A DNA stretch of 64,000 bases, taken from NCBI GenBank assembly GCA_019636375.1, contig JAHBXS010000001.1, forward strand, positions 372,001 to 436,000, written 5' to 3'. Every line of letters begins with the position of its first letter. Position 1 is the stretch's first letter. Shown here one piece after another: positions 9,101-16,363 of the stretch. Under the pieces are notes generated by a model. That model was not told the origin of the DNA. It was given only the letters and a program-made list of their open reading frames with translations, and searched no databases. Origin of the DNA: Pirellulaceae bacterium (GTDB taxonomy: Bacteria > Planctomycetota > Planctomycetia > Pirellulales > Pirellulaceae). The position numbers were made by a program, and so were the translations under genes.

Positions 9101-9455
9101 GGCCGTGATAGATGGCCAGATAGGCTTCCCATTGAGTGTAAGAGAACTGGGGATCGGGTTGGGCGAGAGCATCCGCAAGCGGGGGCAGCTTGGTTGGCAG
9201 GTCGGGGTACTTTTCCAACAGTGCCTGGACGGCGACCGTTTCGGGAATCGCACCGACGGCTTTCCCGATCAGATGGACCACCCCATCGCAAGCTTGAATG
9301 TAAGTGTCCAGCTTCTGCAAGGTTGTGCCATCGGTGACCACAAAATCTTCCTGGACCGCCACATCCAGCGTCGGTCGCTTCAGGTCGCCTGCCAACAGTT
9401 TGCGGTAACATTCGAATTCGCTGCTGACGGCGGAGAGAAAAAGTTTTTTGTTCAT
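6186..9455 (-). CDS. DUF4062-STAND NTPase with helical repeat tail, 1089 aa; possible defence protein
   Basis: Residues 1-180 match the DUF4062 pattern (KKLFLSAVSSEFECYRKLL, later VQEDF and CDGVVHLIG), a TIR-like fold. A linker leads to an NB-ARC/NACHT-type ATPase with Walker A GKGGEGKT (234-241), Walker B LLVLDG (318-323) and sensor LVVVTTRE. The C-terminal ~450 residues are Ala/Leu-rich helical repeats of TPR type (DALHQSGQRSEAGTLFAEAE). STAND proteins are signalling ATPases, and many in bacteria act in phage defence; the restriction-modification neighbour supports that reading. Four different repeat-derived segments interrupt the helical region in frame (near residues 565-588, 840-858, 920-944 and 1021-1038). 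The start is the ATG at 9455; no Shine-Dalgarno is visible. Confidence 0.85.
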   Translation of the reverse strand: MNKKLFLSAVSSEFECYRKLLAGDLKRPTLDVAVQEDFVVTDGTTLQKLDTYIQACDGVVHLIGKAVGAIPETVAVQALLEKYPDLPTKLPPLADALAQPDPQFSYTQWEAYLAIYHGRPIFVYRPTDFDLAICQCPREDRFVHDAAQEQAQREHYSRICALGRDRGQFLNAERLSSAVLRDLVEILPALERRIDVPPTRLSHTAEQLVGREHELTVLDDAWNNPRINVVVVRGKGGEGKTSLVATWMAELAFKNWRGAERVIDWSFYSQGTRDQTAATAEFFINRALIDLGDPDPTLGSPDERATRLVKLINERRTLLVLDGLEPLQYPPGSMHGALKDAGMATLLRGLVAQNTGLVVVTTREKVTEIQQHYGRSAIDHDLTFLSPLAGAQVLFNAGATRAGAATIAADDQELQQASEEVHGHALTLFLVGQYLRLTENGDIRRRDTLRLADADHEYVNDATRPYGHAFKSIEAYEKWFESGDDDARLQLSVLRMLGLFDRPASAGCLDAIRTAEIVGLSEVWKQRSDRDWRKALARLVEIKLIEQSDNGTVDAHPLIREYFAESLKGELRSVNDGVSNFTLPTSPFVEAHSRLFDYLCETTPHRPDGLDGLAPLYEAVTHGCLAERHQETCVNVYRDRILRGTGSDGFYSTRKLGAIGADLAAVAAFFVPSSSGPWSQVSPNLTAADQAWLLNEAATRLRALGRLTKALEPMRAGMKMLVQQIDWRNAAQSASNLSELELALGRLPDAVTDARQSITHADQSGDAFMRMMCRTTAADALHQSGQRSEAGTLFAEAERMQQEWQPQFDLLYSLRGFRCCDWLLAPAEQAAWQHLLDQPRRTTDFQSVARTDVQDVRRTETLDQPLSNSKSRISEALSDVERRAMTTLKWMIDNEMNLLDIALDHLTLARVGLIRAILESGIGIQPVGFGTQLQNDSDRLEADSKVPTLDLPHVADAVNGLRAAGRSDFLPLGLLTAALYHFVRGEHSLAEKHLAEAQQIAERGPMPLFLADIHLTRARMAGSLKGEGRSVKGEVGSEKEDVSGANEASEIWNIDPQAELAKAAHLIRPLGYGRRYAELADAEEAAKRW
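6341..6393. repeat. CTTCACCCTTCA-type tandem repeat inside the STAND gene
   Basis: The plus strand shows a run of short imperfect units such as CTTCCCACTTCACCC and CTTCACACTTCTCC. The minus strand is translated in frame as a Lys/Gly/Glu-rich insert (LKGEGRSVKGEVGSEKED). A related but mirrored unit set is found at 7692-7760 in the same gene. Confidence 0.7.
6623..6696. repeat. Imperfect palindrome (~22-bp arms) inside the STAND gene
   Basis: The left arm GGAATCGGCTTCCAACCTGTC and the right arm GACAGGCTGGATGCCTATCC pair over about 21 positions with a few mismatches, separated by about 30 bases. Translated on the minus strand it gives GIQPVGFGTQLQNDSDRLEA, in frame with the host gene. Confidence 0.7.
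6880..6934. repeat. Palindromic element with 11-bp perfect arms inside the STAND gene
   Basis: GTACGACGGAC (6880-6890) and GTCCGTCGTAC (6924-6934) are perfect complements. A second nested palindrome, GACGGACT-gga-AGTCCGTC, shares the right arm. The element is read in frame on the minus strand as TTDFQSVARTDVQDVRRTE, a peptide unlike its helical surroundings. Confidence 0.75.
7692..7760. repeat. AAGGGTGAAGTT-type repeat inside the STAND gene
   Basis: Units such as GAAGGGTGAAGTTGGAAGG and GGTGAAGTTTGAAAC are followed by the opposite-sense TTCACACTTCTCAGTTCACC, giving an overall inverted arrangement. It is translated in frame as ELRSVNDGVSNFTLPTSPF, between the ATPase module and the helical tail. 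Confidence 0.65.
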
Positions 9456-9984
9456 ATACGAATTAAAGAGGGGTGGCGATAGGGCAGCTATTTTTTGGTA
9501 TCAAGAATTGCGACTTCTCCGAGGAAGTTCATTGTACCGTAATCCTGGAAAACGTGCTGTGGTTTTTCCGAAGTCGTTGGAAACACACGGGATATACGCT
9601 CCTGCTTTGTCAAAGATAAAAGTTAGGGTTGATGTGGAAAAGCTACGCCGCTGGGGACAGCGGCGGCTACAGTAGGTCAGCCTGTCCTGAGGCTGACGCG
9701 ACACCCTAAATTTCAATGTTGACGGACCACTCTACAAGGTTTGAGTTTTTGTAACGATTCACGGAATTGTCGTTCAAGCATAACCAATTTCCGCGTTGGG
9801 AAATCACTTATTCAAAGCGGATTGCTGAGGCGTGCTCTTTCGGTGAGTACGCATTTTCACGGAGTGAAAAGCTACGTGGCCTTTTCACGGAATGAAAAGT
9901 TACGTGGCCGTTCACTTCGTGAACGGTTTCCGCTCCCCGGAGCGCGGAGAAGTTTTGGAAAAATCCACGTTCTGGCGAACGTGG
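9456..9984. other. Spacer with two palindromic repeat clusters
   Basis: No gene is supported in these 529 bases. They hold tandem small palindromes at 9647-9697 and the modular repeat at 9847-9990. The promoter for the STAND gene should lie near 9470-9560, but no clear boxes were recognised. Confidence 0.6.
9647..9697. repeat. Two adjacent small palindromes
   Basis: GCCGCTG (9647-9653) pairs with CAGCGGC (9658-9664), and GTCAGCCT (9676-9683) pairs with AGGCTGAC (9690-9697). The two hairpins are separated by GGCTACAGTAG. They lie upstream of the STAND gene start, in a repeat-rich spacer. Confidence 0.6.
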
Positions 9985-9990
9985 CTACTG
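9847..9990 (-). repeat. Modular palindromic repeat, copy 2 (inverted relative to 3440-3553)
   Basis: It contains the same units as the copy at 3440 in reverse orientation: TTTTCACGGAGTGAAAAG, GCTACGTGGC, GTTCACTTCGTGAAC, TTTTGGAAAAAT and CCACGTTCTGGCGAACGTGG. One TTTTCAC-GGAA-TGAAAAG unit is present in an additional copy. The outer end reaches the kmo stop codon at 9985-9987. Confidence 0.75.
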
Positions 9991-11367
9991 ATTAGAAACA
10001 AAGCCTGGTTCAATTGGGGAGAGACGTTCGAGGATCAGTCGCTCGGCCAATTGGTCGTCGATCTGGCTCAGATCGTTGCGGTTACCGATCAGGGTGTTCA
10101 GTATTTCCTCTTGAATTTCCCCCCGCAATTTCGACGTTGCATAGGGGATCGAGTGGAACATGATCATCGAATAACGAGGGATGAACCGATCCGGGAAACG
10201 GCGTTCGAGTTCGAAGCCAAGTTCTTTTTTTAGTTGAAAAATGGGGTCCAGCACCGAATCTCGCATGGTAACGTAGTTTTCCAAAGCCATGTCGGCAATC
10301 GCGTTGCCATTGTCGATTCGCATCTGCTCGAACTTGGTCATCACCGCCGGCCAATCATCACCATGTTCGCCAAGTAATTCAAACAAAACGCCACAGTCCT
10401 CGAAACCGGCGTTCATCCCCTGGCCATGAAACGGAACAATCGCATGGGCGGCGTCTCCAAGCAGTAGGGCATCTCGACCGTTGGTCCACTTCGTACAACG
10501 GACCGTCCCGAGGACTCCGGTGGGGTTGCCAAAAAATTCTTCCGCCAAACTTGGAATCAATGCCGAAGCGTCGGGGAATTGTTCGCTAAAAAATTTGTTG
10601 ACCGCTTCGGGAGTGGTCAACTCCGCAAAGCTCGGCAAGCCTTCTTTCATCAAGAACAGCGTGACAGTGAAGCTGCCCCCAAGATTTGGCAGAGCAATCA
10701 GCATATAACCATGCCGCGGCCAAATGTGCAACGCATTTTTTTCGATTAAATAACTGGCATCGGGACCGGGGGGAATCGTCAACTCTTTGTAGTCGTGATC
10801 CAGCCAATCTGTCCGCCAAGTACCACCCCCGCTCGTTACAACGGCGTCTCTGACAACGGAATTTGCACCATCGGTCCCGAGTAGAACGTCGTACTCGACC
10901 GTGAATGCCTCTCCGCTGACGTGATCGACGAACGTTGCCAATCGTCGTTCGATGTCAACTGCCGTACACTCGGTGTTGAATCGCAAACGAACATTGGGCG
11001 CTTTGTCGGCCTCCGCCAACATCCGCAGGTTGAGTTCGCCGCGAGAAACGGAGTTGATCACCTCGTGAGGCCGCTGGCCATAAGATGAAAGCTCAAGTGG
11101 TCCGTTGAGCGGATGCAACATTCGCCCCCGCATCGGAATCAAAAGCGGTTCGACTTGGTCAAACACTCCCGCCATTCTCAACGCGCGGATGCCTCTTTCG
11201 GCAAGAGCCAGATTGATCGAGCGTCCCGCTGGGATGACCGTTGTTCGCATGTCAGGGCGTTTCTCAAATAAATCGACGGTGTATCCCAAACGCCCCAGCA
11301 TTACTGAAAACAGCGAGCCAACCAATCCCCCGCCGACGACGAGCACTCGTTTTTGAACGTTGACCAT
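9985..11367 (-). CDS. kmo: Kynurenine 3-monooxygenase, FAD-dependent, 460 aa
   Basis: It hydroxylates L-kynurenine to 3-hydroxykynurenine using NADPH, O2 and FAD. Seen are the dinucleotide-binding fold VLVVGGGLVGS at residues 8-18, the acidic end FEKRPDMR, the Arg-Ser-Ile-Asn-Leu-Ala segment near 50, LGTDGANSVVRD (DG motif), and GDAAHAIVPFHGQGMNAG (GD motif), plus the C-terminal SMIMFHSIPYATS region typical of this enzyme. The length matches bacterial and eukaryotic KMO. It is the last gene of a minus-strand operon after formamidase-like and kynureninase genes, 9 bases after kynU. Its stop codon lies in the edge of a dispersed repeat. Confidence 0.95.
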   Translation of the reverse strand: MVNVQKRVLVVGGGLVGSLFSVMLGRLGYTVDLFEKRPDMRTTVIPAGRSINLALAERGIRALRMAGVFDQVEPLLIPMRGRMLHPLNGPLELSSYGQRPHEVINSVSRGELNLRMLAEADKAPNVRLRFNTECTAVDIERRLATFVDHVSGEAFTVEYDVLLGTDGANSVVRDAVVTSGGGTWRTDWLDHDYKELTIPPGPDASYLIEKNALHIWPRHGYMLIALPNLGGSFTVTLFLMKEGLPSFAELTTPEAVNKFFSEQFPDASALIPSLAEEFFGNPTGVLGTVRCTKWTNGRDALLLGDAAHAIVPFHGQGMNAGFEDCGVLFELLGEHGDDWPAVMTKFEQMRIDNGNAIADMALENYVTMRDSVLDPIFQLKKELGFELERRFPDRFIPRYSMIMFHSIPYATSKLRGEIQEEILNTLIGNRNDLSQIDDQLAERLILERLSPIEPGFVSNQ

Positions 11368-11376
11368 TGAATATCC

Positions 11377-12648
11377 TTAGGCTTCAAAAATCTGTACCAA
11401 CCGATTCACGAACCGTTCGATTTCGGCAAACTGGTTATAAAGCGGAACAGGAGCAGCCCGAATCACGTCCGGTTCTCGCCAATCTGTTTCGAAACCCGCC
11501 AGATCGAGTTGTTCTTTAACGATCCGCCCCGATACTCTTGGGTCTTCGACACGCAAGGAAAGTTGGCAGCCCGGCCCTGGAGGGGTAAGAACTGTGATTT
11601 TCCCGGCTAGTTTTTCTGCCAACTGAGCGCGGAAAAAAGTTGTCATTTGTTGAGTTTTTTGCGACAGCGGTTCCATTCCACCGGCCCGGCGGAAGACATC
11701 CAAAGACGCCCGAATCGCCGCCAACGAAAGGATCGGCGGATTGCTCAACTGCCAGCCTTCTGCCGTGGGGATCGGCTCGAAAACCGTTTCCATGCGAAAC
11801 CGCGACTGTTTGTCGTGTCCCCACCAACCGGCAAGTCGTGGAAGGTCTCGATTGGCCACATGTCGTTTGTGGACAAAACAACCGCCGACGGAACCAGGCC
11901 CGCCATTTAAATACTTGTAGGAACACCACACGGCAAAGTCAGGCCCCCAGTCATGCAGTTGCATTCGTAAATTCCCCGCCGCGTGAGCCAGGTCAAATCC
12001 AATCGTGACGCCGTGGCGATGAGCTACAGCGGTCAGGCGTTCGATGTCGAAGACTTGACCGGTGTAATACTGCAGACCCGGCAACAGAACGAGGGCCAAT
12101 TCATCGGCCTCGTCGGCGATCTTTTGAGCGACAAAATCCATGTCTAAGGTTACTGCGTTAGCGTCGGGTTCTAAGACCACCAAGGCATCTGCCGGGTCGA
12201 GACCATGCCAGCGAATTTGCGATTCGACAGCGTAGTGATCGGAAGGAAAGGCGTGTCCTTCGATCATGATCTTTCGTTTCTTCCCCTGCGGACGGTAGAA
12301 ACTCGCCATCATCAAGTGCAAGTTCGCCGTCAACGAATTCATCATCACGACTTCTTCATCACGAGCCCCCAACAAAAACGCCATCGAGGAGGTCAGAAAT
12401 TCGTGGTACGGCATCCACGGAAACCGCCCGGTAAAATGCCCACGCACTCCCAGACGACGCCAGTTTTCAAGCTCTTCGTTCAGCAACTCCGCCGTCTTGA
12501 CCGGTTGCAACCCCAGCGAGTTGCCGACAAAGTAGACTTGTGGCTCTCCTCGATCAGTCGTCGGGATGTGGAACTCCTCACGGAATCTCCGCAAAGGATC
12601 AATCGCATCAAGTTCCGCAGCCGTTAAATTGGTTTCCGTAAAATTCAC
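11377..12648 (-). CDS. kynU: Kynureninase, PLP-dependent
   Basis: It cleaves kynurenine or 3-hydroxykynurenine to (3-hydroxy)anthranilate and alanine. Seen are VYFVGNSLGLQPVKT near the N-terminus, FDLAHAAGNLRMQLHDW (Asp that contacts the PLP ring) and WCSYKYLNGGPGSVGG with the Schiff-base Lys, followed by GWWGHD. The frame is open to 12756. Two starts are plausible: a GTG at 12648 that overlaps the upstream stop as GTGA, favouring translational coupling, or an ATG at 12681 whose AGGGA ribosome site is too close. I chose the GTG. It sits between the formamidase-like gene and kmo, so the three form the kynurenine-to-3-hydroxyanthranilate branch. Confidence 0.93.
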   Translation of the reverse strand: MNFTETNLTAAELDAIDPLRRFREEFHIPTTDRGEPQVYFVGNSLGLQPVKTAELLNEELENWRRLGVRGHFTGRFPWMPYHEFLTSSMAFLLGARDEEVVMMNSLTANLHLMMASFYRPQGKKRKIMIEGHAFPSDHYAVESQIRWHGLDPADALVVLEPDANAVTLDMDFVAQKIADEADELALVLLPGLQYYTGQVFDIERLTAVAHRHGVTIGFDLAHAAGNLRMQLHDWGPDFAVWCSYKYLNGGPGSVGGCFVHKRHVANRDLPRLAGWWGHDKQSRFRMETVFEPIPTAEGWQLSNPPILSLAAIRASLDVFRRAGGMEPLSQKTQQMTTFFRAQLAEKLAGKITVLTPPGPGCQLSLRVEDPRVSGRIVKEQLDLAGFETDWREPDVIRAAPVPLYNQFAEIERFVNRLVQIFEA

Positions 12649-13529
12649 GAGTTTGAATCTTTCAAAATCAGTTCTGGACATTCCCTCACAGGATACACGA
12701 TAGGCCGAGAGGGAGCGGCATCGATCTGCCAAGCGGGGACCTGCAAATCGACCCAATACACTCCGTCGGTCACCAGATCGGGGACAAAAATCATTTCGGT
12801 GATTGTGCGTTGCGAGCGTTTTTCATCGATGATTTTTCGCGTTTTTGGATCGACGCCCCAATAGGCACAATGACTCCCCATCTCCCCCGCATCATTTTGC
12901 CGATCCACCGAAGGCAAATCAAGTAACAAATGTTCAACGGCCGTCGTGTTCAGCCACTCCACCGCCTCACGAGTTAAAAACGGAACCGGATCGCTCAACT
13001 CATATCGCCGATTGAGTTTGTCCAACGAGTTGGGAAGTGTGCGAACGATGAGAAACGTGATTGCCGACAGTGGAATTCGCAGACCATCAATCGCGCGCGT
13101 TGTTGCAGAGGCGAGCGTTGAAGCCGTTAACACTTGATCCGCCGATTCGAGCTTTGGCGAATAGCTTTCTCCGGAGGTTAATCCGTTTTGGGGTTCGACA
13201 CTAATCACCGCCCCCCATCCTTGAGTGCCGCGAACGAGCGAGCCAATCGCTTGTGGTTCAATCGTAATATGTCCGACGGTTTCGGTGTGAGTCCCATTGC
13301 AGTGCGGCACGATGGTCACGGTATCGAAGTTACAACCGCCCCCTTGTCGCATGTCACCGATATAGTCGCCGACGCGGACAGGTTCCTTGCTGGCGTAACG
13401 GGCCGAGAAATGATTCGGTTGCTCCGCATCAAAAGTCTGTGTGATCGCCAGCGAGGTCCCCCGCTCCAGATCGACATCGAAGACCCGCTGGCCTTGGCTC
13501 GCAAATTGGCGTTGTCGCTGTTGATCCAT
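12645..13529 (-). CDS. Cyclase-family amidohydrolase, probable kynurenine formamidase
   Basis: The cyclase superfamily includes bacterial N-formylkynurenine formamidase (KynB), which releases formate and kynurenine. The metal motif is seen as HCNGTHTETVGH, a version of HxGTHxDxxxH with Glu in place of Asp. Downstream HLLLDLPSVDR and the late acidic segment fit the fold. The protein is longer than classical KynB (about 210 residues), so it belongs to a divergent subgroup. The ATG at 13529 is chosen; a GTG at 13568 would add 13 residues. Assignment as formamidase rests on the operon: kynureninase overlaps its stop codon and kmo follows. A divergent promoter region (13569-13629) separates it from the plus-strand half of the cluster. 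Confidence 0.78.
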   Translation of the reverse strand: MDQQRQRQFASQGQRVFDVDLERGTSLAITQTFDAEQPNHFSARYASKEPVRVGDYIGDMRQGGGCNFDTVTIVPHCNGTHTETVGHITIEPQAIGSLVRGTQGWGAVISVEPQNGLTSGESYSPKLESADQVLTASTLASATTRAIDGLRIPLSAITFLIVRTLPNSLDKLNRRYELSDPVPFLTREAVEWLNTTAVEHLLLDLPSVDRQNDAGEMGSHCAYWGVDPKTRKIIDEKRSQRTITEMIFVPDLVTDGVYWVDLQVPAWQIDAAPSRPIVYPVRECPELILKDSNS

Positions 13530-13629
13530 GAAAATCGCTGGTGTAAAAGTCGTTTCGCAAAGCCTCACTACTGCAAAAATGATTCCTTAAAGGTTACATT
13601 AAAAGTGACTTTGATTTCAGGGGAGAGCT

Positions 13630-14418
13630 ATGAATTTGGATTTAACGGGGCGGCGGGCTTTGGTGTGCGGAAGTTCACAGGGGATTGGGTTGGCCGCTGC
13701 CGTGGAGTTGGCACAACTCGGGGCCACCGTGACACTGTTTGCCAGAAATGCCGAACGGCTGGAAACCGCTCGCAATTCTCTGCCGACCCCCAGCGGTCAG
13801 AAGCATGAAACGTTGGTTGCCGATTTTGGTGATCTGGGTCAGCTAAGTCGTGCGGTTTCGGAAGCGATCAGTTCGAGAGGTAGTTTCCAAATTCTGGTCA
13901 ACAACACGGGCGGTCCACCACCAGGTCCGGCACTTGACGCGGACGTTGGGCAGTTTTTAGATGCGTTTCGTCAGCATTTGCTCGTGAACCAAACATTGGT
14001 CCAGTTGCTTTGCCCTGGAATGAAGGAGTCTCAATACGGACGAATCATCAACGTCATTTCGACCAGCGTCAAACAACCTATCGTCGGGCTCGGTGTCTCG
14101 AATACCGTTCGCGGAGCCGTGGCCAATTGGAGTAAAACCCTGGCGACGGAGTTGGCACCGTTTGGCATCACCGTCAACAATGTACTGCCGGGTGCTACCA
14201 AGACCGCGCGTTTGGACTCCATTATTTCCGACTCGGCGGTCAAACGGGGGAGTACGAACGAGGATGTCGCAACCGGGATGATGCGTTCAATTCCGGCGGC
14301 GCGGTTTGGCGAGCCCGAAGAAATTGGTGCCGCCATCGCCTTTTTGGCCAGTCCCGCTGCCGGCTACATCATCGGAATCAACTTGCCCGTCGACGGAGGG
14401 CGAACTCAATGTCTGTAA
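13630..14418 (+). CDS. Short-chain dehydrogenase/reductase, atypical active site, 262 aa
   Basis: The NAD(P)-binding pattern is clear: ALVCGSSQGIGLA near residue 10, a VADFGD acidic turn, ILVNNTGGPPPG near 95, and TVNNVLPGATKT. The usual catalytic YxxxK is not present. The aligned region reads LGVSNTVRGAVANW, so Ser takes the Tyr position and Arg the Lys position, a variant seen in one SDR subgroup. A good ribosome site (GGGGAGAGCT) precedes the ATG at 13630. It is the first gene of the plus-strand half of the kynurenine cluster and overlaps the aldehyde dehydrogenase gene by 10 bases. It probably acts on an intermediate of the ring-cleavage branch; the substrate is not evident. Confidence 0.85.
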   Translation: MNLDLTGRRALVCGSSQGIGLAAAVELAQLGATVTLFARNAERLETARNSLPTPSGQKHETLVADFGDLGQLSRAVSEAISSRGSFQILVNNTGGPPPGPALDADVGQFLDAFRQHLLVNQTLVQLLCPGMKESQYGRIINVISTSVKQPIVGLGVSNTVRGAVANWSKTLATELAPFGITVNNVLPGATKTARLDSIISDSAVKRGSTNEDVATGMMRSIPAARFGEPEEIGAAIAFLASPAAGYIIGINLPVDGGRTQCL

Positions 14419-15902
14419 ATACTTCGCGCGAGGTTACGTCCAAGTCTGACGCGACAACGATGCTCAAGATCAGATCGTTTATCAACGGAGAATTTGTTGA
14501 ACCGTCAAACGGCCAGTGGCTCGACAATTACGATCCGGCGGTTGGTGAAGTCTTTTCCCAAGTCGCTGATTCGCCGCGCGAGGACGTCGACCGTGCTGTG
14601 GCTGCAGCGAGTCTGGCCAGTCGCGAATGGTCACGACTGGCCATCGAAGGCCGCTCGAATTGGCTCAACAAAATCGCCGATGGGATTCAAGAGCGGTCGG
14701 CAGAGTTAGCCGCTGCCGAATGCCGCGATAGCGGAAAGCCGCTTAAGCTCGCCCGTGATTTCGAGATTCCGCGGGCGGCTCAGAATTTTCGTTTCTTTGC
14801 GAGTTTGATTGCCGGTTCGTCCACTTCTGCCCATGACTCGCCGATCGCGTTGAATATTACTTTGGCGCAGCCTTGGGGGGTCGGCGGCACGATTTCGCCT
14901 TGGAATTTGCCGTTGTATTTGTTCACTTGGAAAGTCGCTCCGGCTCTTGCGGCGGGGAATTGCGTCGTGGCCAAGCCTTCGGAGGTAACGCCGTACACCG
15001 CATCGCTGCTGGGGGAAATCTGCCAATCGGTGGGGCTTCCGCCGGGAGTGTTGAACATCGTTCAGGGAAGCGGAGGGACGACAGGCCAAGCCCTCGTCGA
15101 ACACCCAGGAATTCGGGCTGTGTCTTTCACTGGCGGAACAGCAACCGGTGCGAAAATTGCCGCCGCAACGGCCCCGCTTTTCAAAAAGGTTTCGCTGGAG
15201 CTCGGAGGCAAAAACCCCAACATCATTTTTGCCGATTGCGATTTCGAAAAGATGCTGGCGACGACCTTTCGAAGTTCCTTTCAAAACCAAGGGCAGATTT
15301 GTTTGTGCGGTTCGCGAATTTTGGTCGAACGGTCGATCTACGAGCGGTTCCGCGATGCATTTGTGAGTTTGACCGAGCGAGCCCGGGTTGGCGATCCGCT
15401 GGACGAGTCGAGCGATTTGGGGGCCGTCGTCAGTCGTCCGCATCAGCAAAAAATTCTCGCGGCGATTGAGCGAGCGAAACAGGAAGGTGGCCGCGTCTTG
15501 ACCGGAGGGACCGCTGTCAATGTTCCTGGACGATGTGCCAACGGTTGGTTTGTCGCTCCCACGATTATTGAAAATCTCGCTCAGTCATGCAGCACGAACC
15601 AGCAAGAAATTTTTGGACCGGTCGTCACGCTTCAGCCTTTCGATAACGAGCCCGAAGCATTGTCACTAGCCAACGATGTTCCCTACGGACTGAGCGCCAC
15701 GGTTTGGACCTCCGATGTCAATCGTGCGCTGCGAGTCGCGGAACAAGTGCAAACTGGGGTCGTGTGGGTCAACGGGTGGCTGGTCCGCGATCTGAGAACG
15801 CCCTTCGGTGGAATGAAGGAATCGGGCGTGGGCCGCGAAGGGGGACTCGATTCGCTAGAATTCTGGACCCAGAAAAAGAATATTTGTTTGTGTCGAAACT
15901 AA
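14409..15902 (+). CDS. Aldehyde dehydrogenase, probable 2-aminomuconic/2-hydroxymuconic semialdehyde dehydrogenase
   Basis: It oxidises a muconic semialdehyde with NAD. Seen are the cofactor loop ISPWNLPLYLFTWKVAPALAAG, SFTGGTATGAKIA, the catalytic Glu in VSLELGGKNPNIIF, the nucleophile Cys in QNQGQICLCGSRI, EIFGPVVTLQPF and the C-terminal PFGGMKESGVGREGG. The start at 14409 overlaps the SDR stop and has GGAGGG 8 bases upstream. An in-frame ATG at 14460 matches where the family usually begins, so the N-terminus may be extended. The next genes encode an aminomuconate deaminase homologue and ACMS decarboxylase, so the substrate is most likely 2-aminomuconic 6-semialdehyde (AmnC/NbaE role). Confidence 0.9.
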   Translation: MSVNTSREVTSKSDATTMLKIRSFINGEFVEPSNGQWLDNYDPAVGEVFSQVADSPREDVDRAVAAASLASREWSRLAIEGRSNWLNKIADGIQERSAELAAAECRDSGKPLKLARDFEIPRAAQNFRFFASLIAGSSTSAHDSPIALNITLAQPWGVGGTISPWNLPLYLFTWKVAPALAAGNCVVAKPSEVTPYTASLLGEICQSVGLPPGVLNIVQGSGGTTGQALVEHPGIRAVSFTGGTATGAKIAAATAPLFKKVSLELGGKNPNIIFADCDFEKMLATTFRSSFQNQGQICLCGSRILVERSIYERFRDAFVSLTERARVGDPLDESSDLGAVVSRPHQQKILAAIERAKQEGGRVLTGGTAVNVPGRCANGWFVAPTIIENLAQSCSTNQQEIFGPVVTLQPFDNEPEALSLANDVPYGLSATVWTSDVNRALRVAEQVQTGVVWVNGWLVRDLRTPFGGMKESGVGREGGLDSLEFWTQKKNICLCRN

Positions 15903-15918
15903 TTTGAATTTTTTGAAC

Positions 15919-16350
15919 ATGATGAGCCAGCAGAACAATACGACGATCGATTCACAGAAGGCACCGGAACCAGTCGGAGCTTACCCCCATGCGCGGCGGG
16001 TCGGCAATTTGCTGTTCATGTCCGGGGTTGGGCCGCGCAAACGGGGCACGAAAGAGATTCCCGGCGTCGTCCTTGATGCCGATGGGAACATTGTCGAGTA
16101 TGACATTGTTGCCCAATGTCATAGCGTTTTTGAGAACGTTCGCACGATTGTGGAGGAAGCGGGTTCTTCTTGGGATCGGATCGTTGATGTGACGGTGTTT
16201 CTGACGAACATGAAGCGTGATTTTGCGACTTACAATGCGATTTATGCCGAGTACTTTCGAGACTCGAGGCCCTGCCGCACGACGGTCGAAGTAAACGCCT
16301 TGCCGACACCCATCGCTATCGAACTTAAATGCATCGCCACGATCGACTGA
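15919..16350 (+). CDS. RidA-family deaminase, probable 2-aminomuconate deaminase
   Basis: It is a small enamine/imine hydrolase of the RidA/YjgF fold. Seen are APEPVGAYPHARRVGNLLFMSGVG at the N-terminus, VFENVRTIVEEAGSSWDRIV and DVTVFLTNMKRDFATYNAIYAEYF in the middle, and the signature RPCRTTVEVNALPTPIAIELKCIA at the end with the Arg and Glu that hold the substrate carboxylate. The frame is open from a TTG at 15904; the ATG at 15919 is preferred, although no strong ribosome site is visible. Placed between the semialdehyde dehydrogenase and ACMS decarboxylase genes, it most likely converts 2-aminomuconate to 4-oxalocrotonate (AmnD/NbaF role). A generic RidA housekeeping role is less likely here. 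Confidence 0.87.
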   Translation: MMSQQNNTTIDSQKAPEPVGAYPHARRVGNLLFMSGVGPRKRGTKEIPGVVLDADGNIVEYDIVAQCHSVFENVRTIVEEAGSSWDRIVDVTVFLTNMKRDFATYNAIYAEYFRDSRPCRTTVEVNALPTPIAIELKCIATID

Positions 16351-16363
16351 AAGACACCCGTTG

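Noticed and set aside
8631..9482. 283-codon plus-strand frame opposite the STAND gene
   Set aside because: It is a shadow of the strongly supported minus-strand gene, which has clear Walker and DUF4062 motifs.
3440..9990. Possible CRISPR array suggested by repeated short palindromes near defence genes
   Set aside because: The units are joined without unique spacers of regular length and no cas genes are present.
14706..15449. 247-codon minus-strand frame opposite the aldehyde dehydrogenase
   Set aside because: It is the mirror of a gene with full catalytic motifs; its composition is rich in Arg and Ser as in antisense frames.
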